DNA from: Flavobacterium sp. 270
GTDB lineage: Bacteria > Bacteroidota > Bacteroidia > Flavobacteriales > Flavobacteriaceae
NCBI RefSeq assembly: GCF_004368785.1
Contig: NZ_SODM01000001.1
Location: forward strand, 1,673,343-1,737,342
Direction: 5' to 3'
DNA: 64,000 nucleotides
Shown: positions 38,375 through 46,460 of the stretch, piece after piece
How positions within the stretch are numbered: the first letter of the stretch is position 1
Layout of the letters: each line of letters starts with the position of its first letter
The notes under the pieces: generated by a model
Seen by the model: only the letters and a program-made list of their open reading frames with translations
Databases searched by the model: none
Told to the model about the DNA's origin: nothing
Made by a program: the position numbers and the translations under genes

Positions 38375-39808
38375 TTAACTTCTTCTTTGTTTAAGCTCTG
38401 CTTCTATCTGTACTTCCATTTTCTTATCGATTTTATAGAAACACAACAAACCGCATCCTATTAAAAATGGAATTGCCGGAAAAACACTTACTAATAATTT
38501 GATTCCGTTTATGGCTGTATCAGTCTGTGTCAGCGAATTTGGAACGTAATGAAATGACCCTAAAAACAATGTTGTTAAGGCACCGCCAATACTTAAACCC
38601 GCTTTTAAACCCACCATCATAGCCGAAAATATAATAGCGGTAGCGCGGCGGTTATTCAACCATTCCGAATAATCGGCAACATCTGCAATCATGGCCCAAA
38701 GAATTGGAATTGTAATTCCGTAGAAAAATCCGTGAAGGATTTGAGAAAGAAATATGATAAGAATATCACCCGGAGGTAAGAAATAAAATCCAAGAATAAA
38801 CAAGGTAGAAACAAATAGAAAAATCCCGAATATGTTTCTTTTTCCGTATTTATCGGCAAGGTTTTTAGACAACGTAATGCCGACAATCATAAAAATAATA
38901 CCGCCTGCATTAAACAATCCGAAACCTGCAGAAACGGGATCATTACCAAAATGATTTAATCCGATATTGGACAAGAAATCTAAAATGGGCTGAATAAACA
39001 GCGCCAATTCTTCTTTGTTTACGTAATTTTCAAAATAATACACATAAGAACCGCCTTTCATTGCCAAAGTAATAAATACCAATGTTGTCAATGTAAGCAT
39101 GATGATCCACGGTTTGTTTTTCATCAAATCTCTCAAATCTTCTTTGATGCTTGATTTTTGCTCTGGTTTTGGAATAATACGTTCTTTGGTAGTTAAAAAT
39201 GTGATTAAAAGCATGATTGTTCCCACGATGGCCAAAACCGTCATTACTTTCTCTATACCAACTGCTTTGTCTCCGTTTCCGGCACTTTTGATAATGCCTA
39301 ACATAAAAACCTGAACAAAAAACTGCGCAAACATAACCGCCACAAAACGGTAAGATGACATACTGTTTCTCTCGCCCATATCGCCCGTAATTACGCCGCT
39401 AAGCGCCGAATAGGGCAAATTGTTACTGGCATAAAAAAGCAATAATAAGGTGTAAGTTACTACAGCATAGATTACTTTGCCTTGATAAGAGAAGTCTGGC
39501 GTAGAAAAAGCCAATAACGCAACGCAGCCCAAAGGAACAGCTGTAACTAAAATCCAAGGTCTGAATTTTCCCCATTTGGTACTGGTTCTGTCTGCTAAAA
39601 CCCCAATAATCGGATTAAAAATAAAAGCCGCAATTAAGCCAACAACTAACATTATTATGGAAGAATCTGTTGGAGATAATCCATAAATATCAGTATAAAA
39701 ATAAGCCAGATATGTCATCAAAGTCTGGAAAACTAAATTTGCCGCTAAGTCGCCTAAGCTGTACCCAATTTTTTCTTTGATGGATAATTTTTGAGAAATG
39801 TCATTCAT
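38375..39808 (-). CDS. GPH-family (MFS) xyloside/xylo-oligosaccharide cation symporter
   Basis: 477 residues with about twelve hydrophobic segments. The N terminus KEKIGYSLGDLAANLVFQTL and the loop GVLADRTSTKWGKFRPWILVTAVP are signatures of the glycoside-pentoside-hexuronide family. The mid-loop (about 215-225) is charged and the C terminus is cytoplasmic. It carries sugar across the inner membrane with a cation. Two identical operator-like sites flank its predicted promoter, and GH43 follows in the same operon, so xylobiose or other short xylosides are the likely cargo. Glucuronide transport is an alternative, since the glucuronidase operon is adjacent. Confidence 0.88.
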   Translation of the reverse strand: MNDISQKLSIKEKIGYSLGDLAANLVFQTLMTYLAYFYTDIYGLSPTDSSIIMLVVGLIAAFIFNPIIGVLADRTSTKWGKFRPWILVTAVPLGCVALLAFSTPDFSYQGKVIYAVVTYTLLLLFYASNNLPYSALSGVITGDMGERNSMSSYRFVAVMFAQFFVQVFMLGIIKSAGNGDKAVGIEKVMTVLAIVGTIMLLITFLTTKERIIPKPEQKSSIKEDLRDLMKNKPWIIMLTLTTLVFITLAMKGGSYVYYFENYVNKEELALFIQPILDFLSNIGLNHFGNDPVSAGFGLFNAGGIIFMIVGITLSKNLADKYGKRNIFGIFLFVSTLFILGFYFLPPGDILIIFLSQILHGFFYGITIPILWAMIADVADYSEWLNNRRATAIIFSAMMVGLKAGLSIGGALTTLFLGSFHYVPNSLTQTDTAINGIKLLVSVFPAIPFLIGCGLLCFYKIDKKMEVQIEAELKQRRS

Positions 39809-39874
39809 TGGTTGGTAGTTAATATTGGTTTATTTAAGCAAAAGTGGTTTTTATTTTTATATTTCGTGTTAGCT

Positions 39875-39976
39875 CCTGCAAGGTTTTCAAAACCTTGTAG
39901 GTTTATTTTTTATCTGTCTAATTTTTAAAATCTTTATGTTAAACTTATACCTACAAGGTTTTGAAAACCTTGCGGG
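39875..39976. repeat. Inverted repeat in the symporter leader
   Basis: The arms at 39875-39902 and 39949-39976 match inversely over about 28 bp with one or two differences. Each arm contains its own 17-bp palindrome (AAGGTTTTCAAAACCTT and AAGGTTTTGAAAACCTT). Transcribed from the predicted promoter, it would form a large hairpin before the symporter start codon. Confidence 0.8.
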
Positions 39977-39997
39977 AAAGCCAATTGCAAATCAAAA

Positions 39998-40007
39998 CAA
40001 TCGGTTG
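39998..40007. promoter_or_regulatory. Operator-like quasi-palindrome 3 (symporter, downstream copy)
   Basis: CAATCGGTTG, about 30 bp downstream of the predicted -7 element of the symporter promoter. It lies 78 bp from copy 4, centre to centre. Confidence 0.6.
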
Positions 40008-40036
40008 TGTAAAAGTATATAAAAAAACATATTACA

Positions 40037-40067
40037 CAAATTTATATTACTTTATTTCAATAATAAA
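40037..40067 (-). promoter_or_regulatory. Predicted symporter promoter
   Basis: On the minus strand, TAAATTTG (40044-40037) matches TAnnTTTG, with TTTA (40067-40064) 19 bp upstream as a weaker -33 element. It lies between two operator-like sites. Confidence 0.5.
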
Positions 40068-40075
40068 TATAAAAA

Positions 40076-40085
40076 CAACCGATTG
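40076..40085. promoter_or_regulatory. Operator-like quasi-palindrome 4 (symporter, upstream copy)
   Basis: CAACCGATTG on the plus strand, the reverse complement of CAATCGGTTG. It sits 9 bp upstream of the predicted -33 element. Confidence 0.6.
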
Positions 40086-40126
40086 TTGAATAGTTAATAA
40101 ATTAGATTATTGTTTATGCTAAAATT

Positions 40127-41287
40127 TTATTGTTTTATTGAATTTAACTGTTCAATACTGTTCTTCGTTTTTTTAGATTTTGGCGCTTTTAGCTGCAAAA
40201 CACTATCGTAAGCTTTCTTATGCTTTAGGTTTTTATCAAACAATAAAGGATAATTTGTTCTTCCTTTTATCGGCCAGTCGTTTAGCCAGGATTGTCCGTC
40301 ATGAACTCCCCAAAAAGTTACGCGGCTAATTTTGTCTTTATGCTTTAGGAACAATTTAAAAATCGAAGCATAACGTTCTGCTAGTTTTACCTGAACAGCA
40401 TCTGGAAGCGTTTCCGGATAAGGATTCATTGCAGCGCTTCCTTCAAAATTCTGGTTTACATCTGCTCCTTTTAAATCCCACGGATTTGGCAAAACTGTAA
40501 TATCCAATTCTGTAAAAGCAACTTTAAGACCCAATGCAGAATATGCCAAAATACTTTTTTCGATTTCTTCTAATGTTGGACTTTCTAATCTCCAATGTCC
40601 CTGAATACCAACACCGTCAATCTTTCCGCCGCTTTCTTTGATTTTTTTGACTAATTTAATTACACCTTCTCTTTTTGCAGGTTCGCAAATGTTGTAATCG
40701 TTGTAATATAAATCGACTTTTGGATCTGCTTTTGCTGCCAATTTAAAAGCATCTGCAAGATAACTTTCGCCAAGCGTATTCAGGAAAACCGATTTACGTA
40801 AAGTTCCGTCTTCGTTTAAAGCTTCATTTACAACATCCCAAGAATTAATTCTGCCTTTGTATTTAGAAACAATCGTTGTAATATGATCTTTCATAAAGGC
40901 TTTCATTTCGGTGCTGTCTTTAATTTCTGCCATCCAAGGCGCGAGCTGACTGTGCCAAATTAAAGTATGTCCGTGAATGAACATTTTGTTTTTCTGACCG
41001 TACGCCACATATTTATCCGTTAGCGTAAAATCGTATTTGTCTTTTGCCGGATGCACAAACATGGATTTCATGATATTTTCTGCCGTAATTGCGTTAAATT
41101 CTTTTTTGATTAAAGAATCTTCTTTGGCATTTTTTTCTTCGATTTGGTCTGCATTTAAAGCCGTTCCGATATAGAAATCTTTTTTAAAGCTATTTTCTAA
41201 GGATGCTGTATTTTCTTTTTTCTGAGCATTACAACTGCTTATAACCACAATGGATAAGAGCAGTAGATATTGGTTTATTGATTTCAT
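40127..41287 (-). CDS. GH10 endo-xylanase, single-domain lipoprotein
   Basis: 386 residues with a lipobox (VISSC, Cys19). It is a plain GH10 barrel: NAITAENIMKSMFVHP, FIHGHTLIWHSQLAPWM, SWDVVNEAL (acid/base Glu155), YYNDYNI, VGIQGHWRL, FTELDIT (nucleophile Glu260) and TFWGVHDGQSWLND. No carbohydrate-binding module is present, unlike the xylanase at 22864. It lies in the GH67-SDR-uxuA-GH115 operon. It probably cleaves glucuronoxylan oligosaccharides at the surface or in the periplasm, making substrates with terminal methylglucuronate for GH67. The last 15 residues are a Lys/Ser/Asn-rich tail of no obvious role. Confidence 0.94.
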   Translation of the reverse strand: MKSINQYLLLLSIVVISSCNAQKKENTASLENSFKKDFYIGTALNADQIEEKNAKEDSLIKKEFNAITAENIMKSMFVHPAKDKYDFTLTDKYVAYGQKNKMFIHGHTLIWHSQLAPWMAEIKDSTEMKAFMKDHITTIVSKYKGRINSWDVVNEALNEDGTLRKSVFLNTLGESYLADAFKLAAKADPKVDLYYNDYNICEPAKREGVIKLVKKIKESGGKIDGVGIQGHWRLESPTLEEIEKSILAYSALGLKVAFTELDITVLPNPWDLKGADVNQNFEGSAAMNPYPETLPDAVQVKLAERYASIFKLFLKHKDKISRVTFWGVHDGQSWLNDWPIKGRTNYPLLFDKNLKHKKAYDSVLQLKAPKSKKTKNSIEQLNSIKQ

Positions 41288-41325
41288 TACTTTATTATTT
41301 TTGGTTGATAGTTAATAGTTTTGTC

Positions 41326-41383
41326 ATTGCGAGGAACGAAGCATTCTCACTAACATTGCGTGACAAACTTTGTGTCTCGCAAT
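41326..41383. repeat. Small palindromic repeat between GH115 and GH10
   Basis: ATTGCGAG (41326-41333) and CTCGCAAT (41376-41383) bracket a segment starting GTCATTGCGAGGAACGAAGC, a word familiar from dispersed intergenic repeats in Bacteroidota. It fills most of the 112-bp gap. Confidence 0.55.
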
Positions 41384-41399
41384 TACACTTTGCATTATA

Positions 41400-44270
41400 T
41401 TATTTCTTAAAACTCTCCGGTGGTCCCAAATACGATTCCTTCAATTCACCTGTTTCCGTTTCGATTACAATTTTTTGAAGTACTAAAGCCGGATCAACGC
41501 CAAAGATTTTCAAAACATGATTTCCCGATTTTTCAATGGTATGCAAAGAGGTTGTAATTTTAATATTATCTGAAACTGATTTTCCCCAATTATTTTCACA
41601 ATTATCAGCGTTGATATTCATAATCTGCGGTTTTTCTGCATCAAAAGCAACACCGTATTTTAATCCGTCTCCGATTGAAAAATTGATCGTTGGCGAAAAA
41701 TAAGCATGAACTTTTACTTTTCCTGTGCTAAAGAAATGTACATCATATTCTAATCTTGGCGAACTTTCTGTTACTTCAATACTTTTATGATTGGAAGGTT
41801 TTAAAGTTACACCCGAATCTGTTTTTCCGAGATTTGGAATTACCGTCCATTGAATAATATCTCCATTTATAGCTTTAGAATAATTTTTAGCTTCTATAGA
41901 AATGCAGCCGTTATTTTCTACAAAACCTTGTACTTTACTTGGATCAATATTATTAGCATTTACCTCAACATTAAACTTTTGGTCTTCTGCAAAAACTGTA
42001 AAATGGCTTTTTGTTATTCCTTTCGGCGCTTTTTTCCAATCAATATTTACACTAATTCTTTCTTGAGCATGTATTGTTCCTTTAGTTATAGAAAGTAAAA
42101 TCCAATTATTTTCAGGAGTAATTTTAAAACTAAAATTTTTTACACCGCGATTAATCAAATCAATGTAAGATGCTTTATTTTCAAGAGAATTAAAACTTGA
42201 CAATACAATTGTTTTTTTATTATTTGAATCAAAAATTTCTTCAGTTCCATCAATAGCAATTGCCGGATTTACTGCGGTATCATAAAAAACACGCTTCGTA
42301 TTCGGAATTACATTTGTTTTTGGTTCCTGCCAATTGGTGTAACCAATATGCGTCTGCGCCATCATATGGTTCCACTTTCCGCCAGACAATTTGGTGTGAA
42401 AATCATTCGTAAGAAGACTGTCTTTTACAAATAATTCTTTTACTTTTTCTGCATATACATTTGCTTCATTTCTTCCCTGTTTTGCGTAAAGCTGGTTTTT
42501 TGCTGTTGCTGCGTAAAGTTCATTTAAGTTTGAACTCGCCAAAACCGGAAACAAAACCAATTGATAATAAGCATCTTTATACTCTGGTTTTAATTTTTCA
42601 TTGACTGAATTCGCTTTTTCAACCAATTTTTTATAATCAGCAATGACATTATCCCATTCGTTATAATTAACTAAACTGTATGTTTTTGCATCCAGCAATT
42701 CTGGTTTTCTTCGTGCATTGTATTTGGTGTAGAATTTTATGATTTGAGCAATTTCTGGTGCATTTTCTTTATCAAAATTCTCCGTTGCCCATTGTGTGTA
42801 ATATTGCTCTAAATTATTGGCATTCCATTTTTCCGGATTCCAAGCCAAATCCAGAAAAAATTCCGTTGGAAATTCCATTGGTTTGATGTCGCCAACATTT
42901 ACAATCCAGATTTTATCTACACCGTGTTGATACGCCAAATCCATTTGTTCCCAAGTACGCTCAATTTGGTTGGTGTTTATCCATTTATAATTTCGCGGAC
43001 CACCCACATAATCGTAATGGTAATAAATTCCGTAACCGCCTTTTCTTGGTTTTGCATCGAGTTCTGGCAGTTTACGGATATTCCCCCAATTGTCATCGCA
43101 CAATAACAGCGTTATATCGTCCGGAACACGCATTCCTTTGTCGTAATAATCCTGAACTTCTTTGTAAAGCGCCCACATTTGAGGCGTTTCTTCGGCAGGT
43201 TTTTTGGTTACTTCTGCAATTATATTTCGTTGCGTTTTTACAATATTTTCCAGAAGCTCAATTGCAGTGCCCTGCGTCATAGGTTCGTCGCCATCGCCGC
43301 GCATTCCTACGGTTACGAGGGTTTCTTTGTTCCCCATTCTTTCAATACCTTGTTTCCAGAACGCTTTTAGATTTTCTGCATTGGTATTAAAATCCCATTT
43401 TCCTTTACCAAAATTTGCCCATTCGGCGTGCGCTCTGGCTAGCGGTTCATGATGCGAAGTTCCCATTACAATTCCGTATTCGTCTGCTAAATCTGCATTT
43501 TTTGGATCATCAACATAAAACATTCTTCCCCACATTGACGGCCACAAATAATTGCCTTTCATTCTTAAGATTAACTCAAAAACGGTATCGTAAAATTTAG
43601 CATTAAATCCGCCGTATTTTTCAAATGCCCAACCTGACAAAGCCGGCGCTTCGTCATTGATAAAAATGCCGCGGTATTTTACTTTTGGTTCTCCCTGCGA
43701 ATGAATTCCGGGTAAAACATGCAATTCTGATTGTTTTTTAACGGGAACATCGGCCCAGAAGTACCAAGGCGAAACCCCAATTTGATTAGACAAATCATAG
43801 ATACCGTAAATCGTTCCTCTTTTATCTGAACCTGCAATTACCAAAGCTTTTTTGATTCCTTTTGATGGATTATTGACAATTTGTGTGGTAAATTTTTCCC
43901 ATTTCCCTTTTAGTTCGTTTCCGTCAATTTTACCTTCTTTGGCCAATTGATCGATGATTTTACTTTTTCCTAAAGTTCCTATAATTACAACAAAATCTGC
44001 TGTATCAGAAATTTTGTTTACTCGGTTTAGATGTAAATTGGTTACTTTAAAAAGATCATTTTCTAAATGTCCTACAACTTTTAAAACTCCGGAAAAATCA
44101 TTATTATCAACTAAAATCGAAGCTATTTTTCCTTTTGATGCCAAAGGAAAATTTTCGGCAGAAGCTTCATTTACTACATATTTATCTGGATTTATGGCGT
44201 ACGATTTTGTACTTAATCCAATTAGAAAAAGCGACAAAATTGTGTGGGTTATTTTATTTTTTAAATACAT
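41400..44270 (-). CDS. GH115 xylan alpha-1,2-glucuronidase
   Basis: 956 residues from the ATG at 44270, which yields the signal peptide MYLKNKITHTILSLFLIGLSTKSYA. The longer frame upstream would begin inside an intergenic repeat and is rejected. GH115 signatures include GEPKVKYRGIFINDEAPALS, KGNYLWPSMWGRMFYVDDP, GIVMGTSHHEPLARAHAEW, VTVGMRGDGDEPM and LLLCDDNWGNIR, followed by the helical region and the C-terminal Ig-like/beta modules usual for the family. It removes (4-O-methyl)glucuronate from internal as well as terminal xylose units, complementing GH67 in the same operon. It is predicted to be periplasmic or exported. Confidence 0.94.
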   Translation of the reverse strand: MYLKNKITHTILSLFLIGLSTKSYAINPDKYVVNEASAENFPLASKGKIASILVDNNDFSGVLKVVGHLENDLFKVTNLHLNRVNKISDTADFVVIIGTLGKSKIIDQLAKEGKIDGNELKGKWEKFTTQIVNNPSKGIKKALVIAGSDKRGTIYGIYDLSNQIGVSPWYFWADVPVKKQSELHVLPGIHSQGEPKVKYRGIFINDEAPALSGWAFEKYGGFNAKFYDTVFELILRMKGNYLWPSMWGRMFYVDDPKNADLADEYGIVMGTSHHEPLARAHAEWANFGKGKWDFNTNAENLKAFWKQGIERMGNKETLVTVGMRGDGDEPMTQGTAIELLENIVKTQRNIIAEVTKKPAEETPQMWALYKEVQDYYDKGMRVPDDITLLLCDDNWGNIRKLPELDAKPRKGGYGIYYHYDYVGGPRNYKWINTNQIERTWEQMDLAYQHGVDKIWIVNVGDIKPMEFPTEFFLDLAWNPEKWNANNLEQYYTQWATENFDKENAPEIAQIIKFYTKYNARRKPELLDAKTYSLVNYNEWDNVIADYKKLVEKANSVNEKLKPEYKDAYYQLVLFPVLASSNLNELYAATAKNQLYAKQGRNEANVYAEKVKELFVKDSLLTNDFHTKLSGGKWNHMMAQTHIGYTNWQEPKTNVIPNTKRVFYDTAVNPAIAIDGTEEIFDSNNKKTIVLSSFNSLENKASYIDLINRGVKNFSFKITPENNWILLSITKGTIHAQERISVNIDWKKAPKGITKSHFTVFAEDQKFNVEVNANNIDPSKVQGFVENNGCISIEAKNYSKAINGDIIQWTVIPNLGKTDSGVTLKPSNHKSIEVTESSPRLEYDVHFFSTGKVKVHAYFSPTINFSIGDGLKYGVAFDAEKPQIMNINADNCENNWGKSVSDNIKITTSLHTIEKSGNHVLKIFGVDPALVLQKIVIETETGELKESYLGPPESFKK

Positions 44271-44297
44271 CAATAAAATGATAACGTTTTTATTTAA

Positions 44298-44377
44298 TCT
44301 CGCAAAGTCGCTGAGTCGCAAAGCTGTTTTTCTTAAGTCTTTTTAATTAAACTTTGCATCTCTGCGTCTTTGCGAGA
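44298..44377. repeat. Palindromic element, family 3, copy 1
   Basis: The arms at 44298-44324 and 44351-44377 are imperfect inverses (left arm begins TCTCGCAAAGTCGCTGAGTC, right arm ends TCTTTGCGAGA), joined by TTTTTCTTAAGTCTTTTTAA. It lies between uxuA and GH115; a sister copy lies at 45604. Confidence 0.75.
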
Positions 44378-44413
44378 AACTTTCGTCAGATTAAAAAACT
44401 TTAAACAAATGCT

Positions 44414-45586
44414 TTACAAATTCAATTTATAAGCAATTCCCATTTCTAAACCTCTTAATTCGGCGAGACCTTTTAATCTTCCAACAAGAGAATATCCGGG
44501 ATAGGTTTCTTTTTCTTCATCAACTGCATGCAGAAATCCGTGATCCGGGCGCATTGGCAGGCTAACTTTTGTTTTATTCATCAATAAAAGCAATTTTTCT
44601 ACAATCGCTCCCATATTGGCGTCTCCATTTAAATGTTCTGATTCCCTAAAAATGGTTTCGCTTTCGCGGAAGGTATTTCTAAGGTGCAAAAAATGAATTC
44701 TGTCATCGCAATCCTCAATAATTTTCTCCAGATTATTGTTTGGATCTGCGCTTAACGAACCGGTGCAATAACAAAGTCCATTTGCTTTTAACGGAACAGC
44801 TTCAAAAATCGCCTTAATATCTTCTTCTGTCGAAACAATTCGCGGTAATCCTAAAACCGAAAACGGCGGATCGTCTGGATGAATCGCCAACTTAGAACCC
44901 AATCTTTCTGCAACCGGAGCTACTTCTGCTAAAAAATAAATCAGGTTTTCTCTTAGTTTTACATTGTCTATTTCGGCATAATTATCTAATAGAGAAAGAA
45001 TTTGTTCTGCCGTAAAATTTATTTTACTTCCCGGAAGTCCTAATAATACATTTTTAAAAAGCAGTTCTTTTTCTGAAGCCGAAAGTGTATTGCCAAATTC
45101 CAGTGCTTTTTGTTTCTCAATTTCAGAATAATCATTTTCTGAGTTGGGTCTCTTCAATAAAAAAACATCAAAAAAAGTAAACGCTTCCTGATTGTATAAC
45201 AGTGCTTTGCTCCCGTCTGGATTGATAAAATTATGATCGGTTCGAACCCAGTCTAAAATGGGCATAAAATTATATGTGATAATTTTGAGCCCGCATTCGG
45301 CTAGGTTTTTTAAACTTATTTTATAATTTTCAATGTACTGCAGATAATTTCCGGCTGCTCTTTTTATTTCTTCGTGTACGGGAAGACTTTCTACAACTGT
45401 CCATTCTAAACCTGCATTTTTTATAGTTTCCTGTCTGGTTTTTATTTCTTCAATCGTCCAGATTTCTCCAACGGGAATATGGTGCAAAGCGGTTACAATT
45501 CCTGTTGCTCCTGCTTGTTTGATATCGATTAAATTTACGCTGTCGTTTGGGCCGAACCAACGCATTGTTTGCTGCATTTTTATCAT
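44414..45586 (-). CDS. uxuA: Mannonate dehydratase
   Basis: 390 residues from the ATG at 45586. A GTG two codons upstream and an ATG three codons downstream are alternatives; spacing to the upstream AAAGAGTGAG favours 45586. Family signatures: MRWFGPNDSVNLIDIKQAGATGIVTALHHIPVG, TYNFMPILDWVRTD, KLAIHPDDPPFSVLGLPRIVS, NGLCYCTGSLSADPNN, IHFLHLRN, and DHGFLHAVDEEKETYPGYS with metal-binding Cys/His/Asp residues. It dehydrates D-mannonate to 2-keto-3-deoxygluconate, a step of glucuronate breakdown. Its presence in the glucuronidase operon links side-chain release directly to its catabolism. Confidence 0.95.
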   Translation of the reverse strand: MIKMQQTMRWFGPNDSVNLIDIKQAGATGIVTALHHIPVGEIWTIEEIKTRQETIKNAGLEWTVVESLPVHEEIKRAAGNYLQYIENYKISLKNLAECGLKIITYNFMPILDWVRTDHNFINPDGSKALLYNQEAFTFFDVFLLKRPNSENDYSEIEKQKALEFGNTLSASEKELLFKNVLLGLPGSKINFTAEQILSLLDNYAEIDNVKLRENLIYFLAEVAPVAERLGSKLAIHPDDPPFSVLGLPRIVSTEEDIKAIFEAVPLKANGLCYCTGSLSADPNNNLEKIIEDCDDRIHFLHLRNTFRESETIFRESEHLNGDANMGAIVEKLLLLMNKTKVSLPMRPDHGFLHAVDEEKETYPGYSLVGRLKGLAELRGLEMGIAYKLNL

Positions 45587-45603
45587 ACTCACTCTTTTTT
45601 TAA

Positions 45604-45681
45604 TCTCGCAAAGGCGCAGAGTCGCAAAGTTTTCTTTTAAGTCTTTATAAATAAAACTTTGCGCCTTCGCTACTTTACGGG
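45604..45681. repeat. Palindromic element, family 3, copy 2
   Basis: It starts TCTCGCAAAGGCGCAGAGTC and is followed by TTTTCTTTTAAGTCTTT and ACTTTGCGCC, closely resembling copy 1 at 44298-44377 in arms and spacer. It fills the gap between the SDR and uxuA genes. Confidence 0.7.
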
Positions 45682-45706
45682 CAATTTTCTTCGTTAATTT
45701 TTACAA

Positions 45707-46444
45707 TTAAAAACCGATGCTGTTTCCTCCATCAACAGGTAAAACCGTACCTGTAGTATATTTTGATTCCCTTAACGCAAAATAATAAACTGCATCTGCA
45801 ATATCCGAAGGTTCTCCCAGAAAACCCATTGGCGTTCTCGAAAGTACTTTATTTTTTCTTTCGGGATCGTTATCCAAAGCTGCCGCCGACATTTTGGTTT
45901 TGATAAAACCCGGAGCAACACAATTTACTCTAATTCCGGCTGGTGCTAATTCTGTTGCCATTGCGCGCGTCATAGATTCGATAGCGCCTTTGCTCGCAGA
46001 ATACGCAATTACTTTTGGGATTCCGTATTGTGAAGCCATCGAGCTGATGTTTACAATACTGCCTCTCCCGTTTTCTTTCATGTTTTTAATCACTTCTCTG
46101 CTTACTGCAAAAACGCTTAATAAATTGGTATGAATTATCGAAAGAAAATCTTCATCGGTTACGTCCGGAATTTCTTTTTTCATGTTGATTCCAGCATTGT
46201 TTACCAAAATATCAATGGGTCCTTTTTGAGTTAAGTTTGCAATCATAGCCGGAATTCCCGCCAAATCATTCAAATCAAATATCACCGGAATTGCATTTGC
46301 TCCAATTTCTTTACAAGCATCTTCTGTTTTATCTTTTGATCTTCCTATAATGTAAGTTGTGATTCCGTTATCACAAAATTTTTTTGCTGTTGCAAAACCC
46401 AAACCTGAGTTTCCTCCTGTTACAATTGCGGTTTTTGTACTCAT
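45707..46444 (-). CDS. SDR-family oxidoreductase, probable D-mannonate (fructuronate) reductase
   Basis: 245 residues from the ATG at 46444; an in-frame upstream start would overlap the GH67 stop. Classical short-chain dehydrogenase: TGGNSGLG (9-16, cofactor), NNAG (82-85), catalytic Ser134 or Ser135, Tyr148 and Lys152 (YSASK), and the C-terminal VLPVDGGNSIGF. It lies between GH67 (16 bp) and uxuA. The missing step in the operon is fructuronate to mannonate, normally done by the unrelated UxuB, and SDR enzymes take this role in many Bacteroidota. The substrate is therefore inferred from context; other sugar dehydrogenase activities are possible. Confidence 0.82.
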   Translation of the reverse strand: MSTKTAIVTGGNSGLGFATAKKFCDNGITTYIIGRSKDKTEDACKEIGANAIPVIFDLNDLAGIPAMIANLTQKGPIDILVNNAGINMKKEIPDVTDEDFLSIIHTNLLSVFAVSREVIKNMKENGRGSIVNISSMASQYGIPKVIAYSASKGAIESMTRAMATELAPAGIRVNCVAPGFIKTKMSAAALDNDPERKNKVLSRTPMGFLGEPSDIADAVYYFALRESKYTTGTVLPVDGGNSIGF

Positions 46445-46460
46445 AATTTTATTTGTATAA

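Larger units (their letters stand above)
39809..40126 (-). other. 318-bp region between GH10 and the symporter gene
   Basis: It contains two operator-like sites (39998-40007, 40076-40085), a predicted promoter between them (40037-40067) and, inside the resulting 5' leader, a long inverted repeat (39875-39976). Confidence 0.7.

Noticed and set aside
44271..44321. Longer GH115 N terminus
   Set aside because: The extra codons lie in an intergenic palindromic repeat and precede an ideal signal peptide start at 44270.
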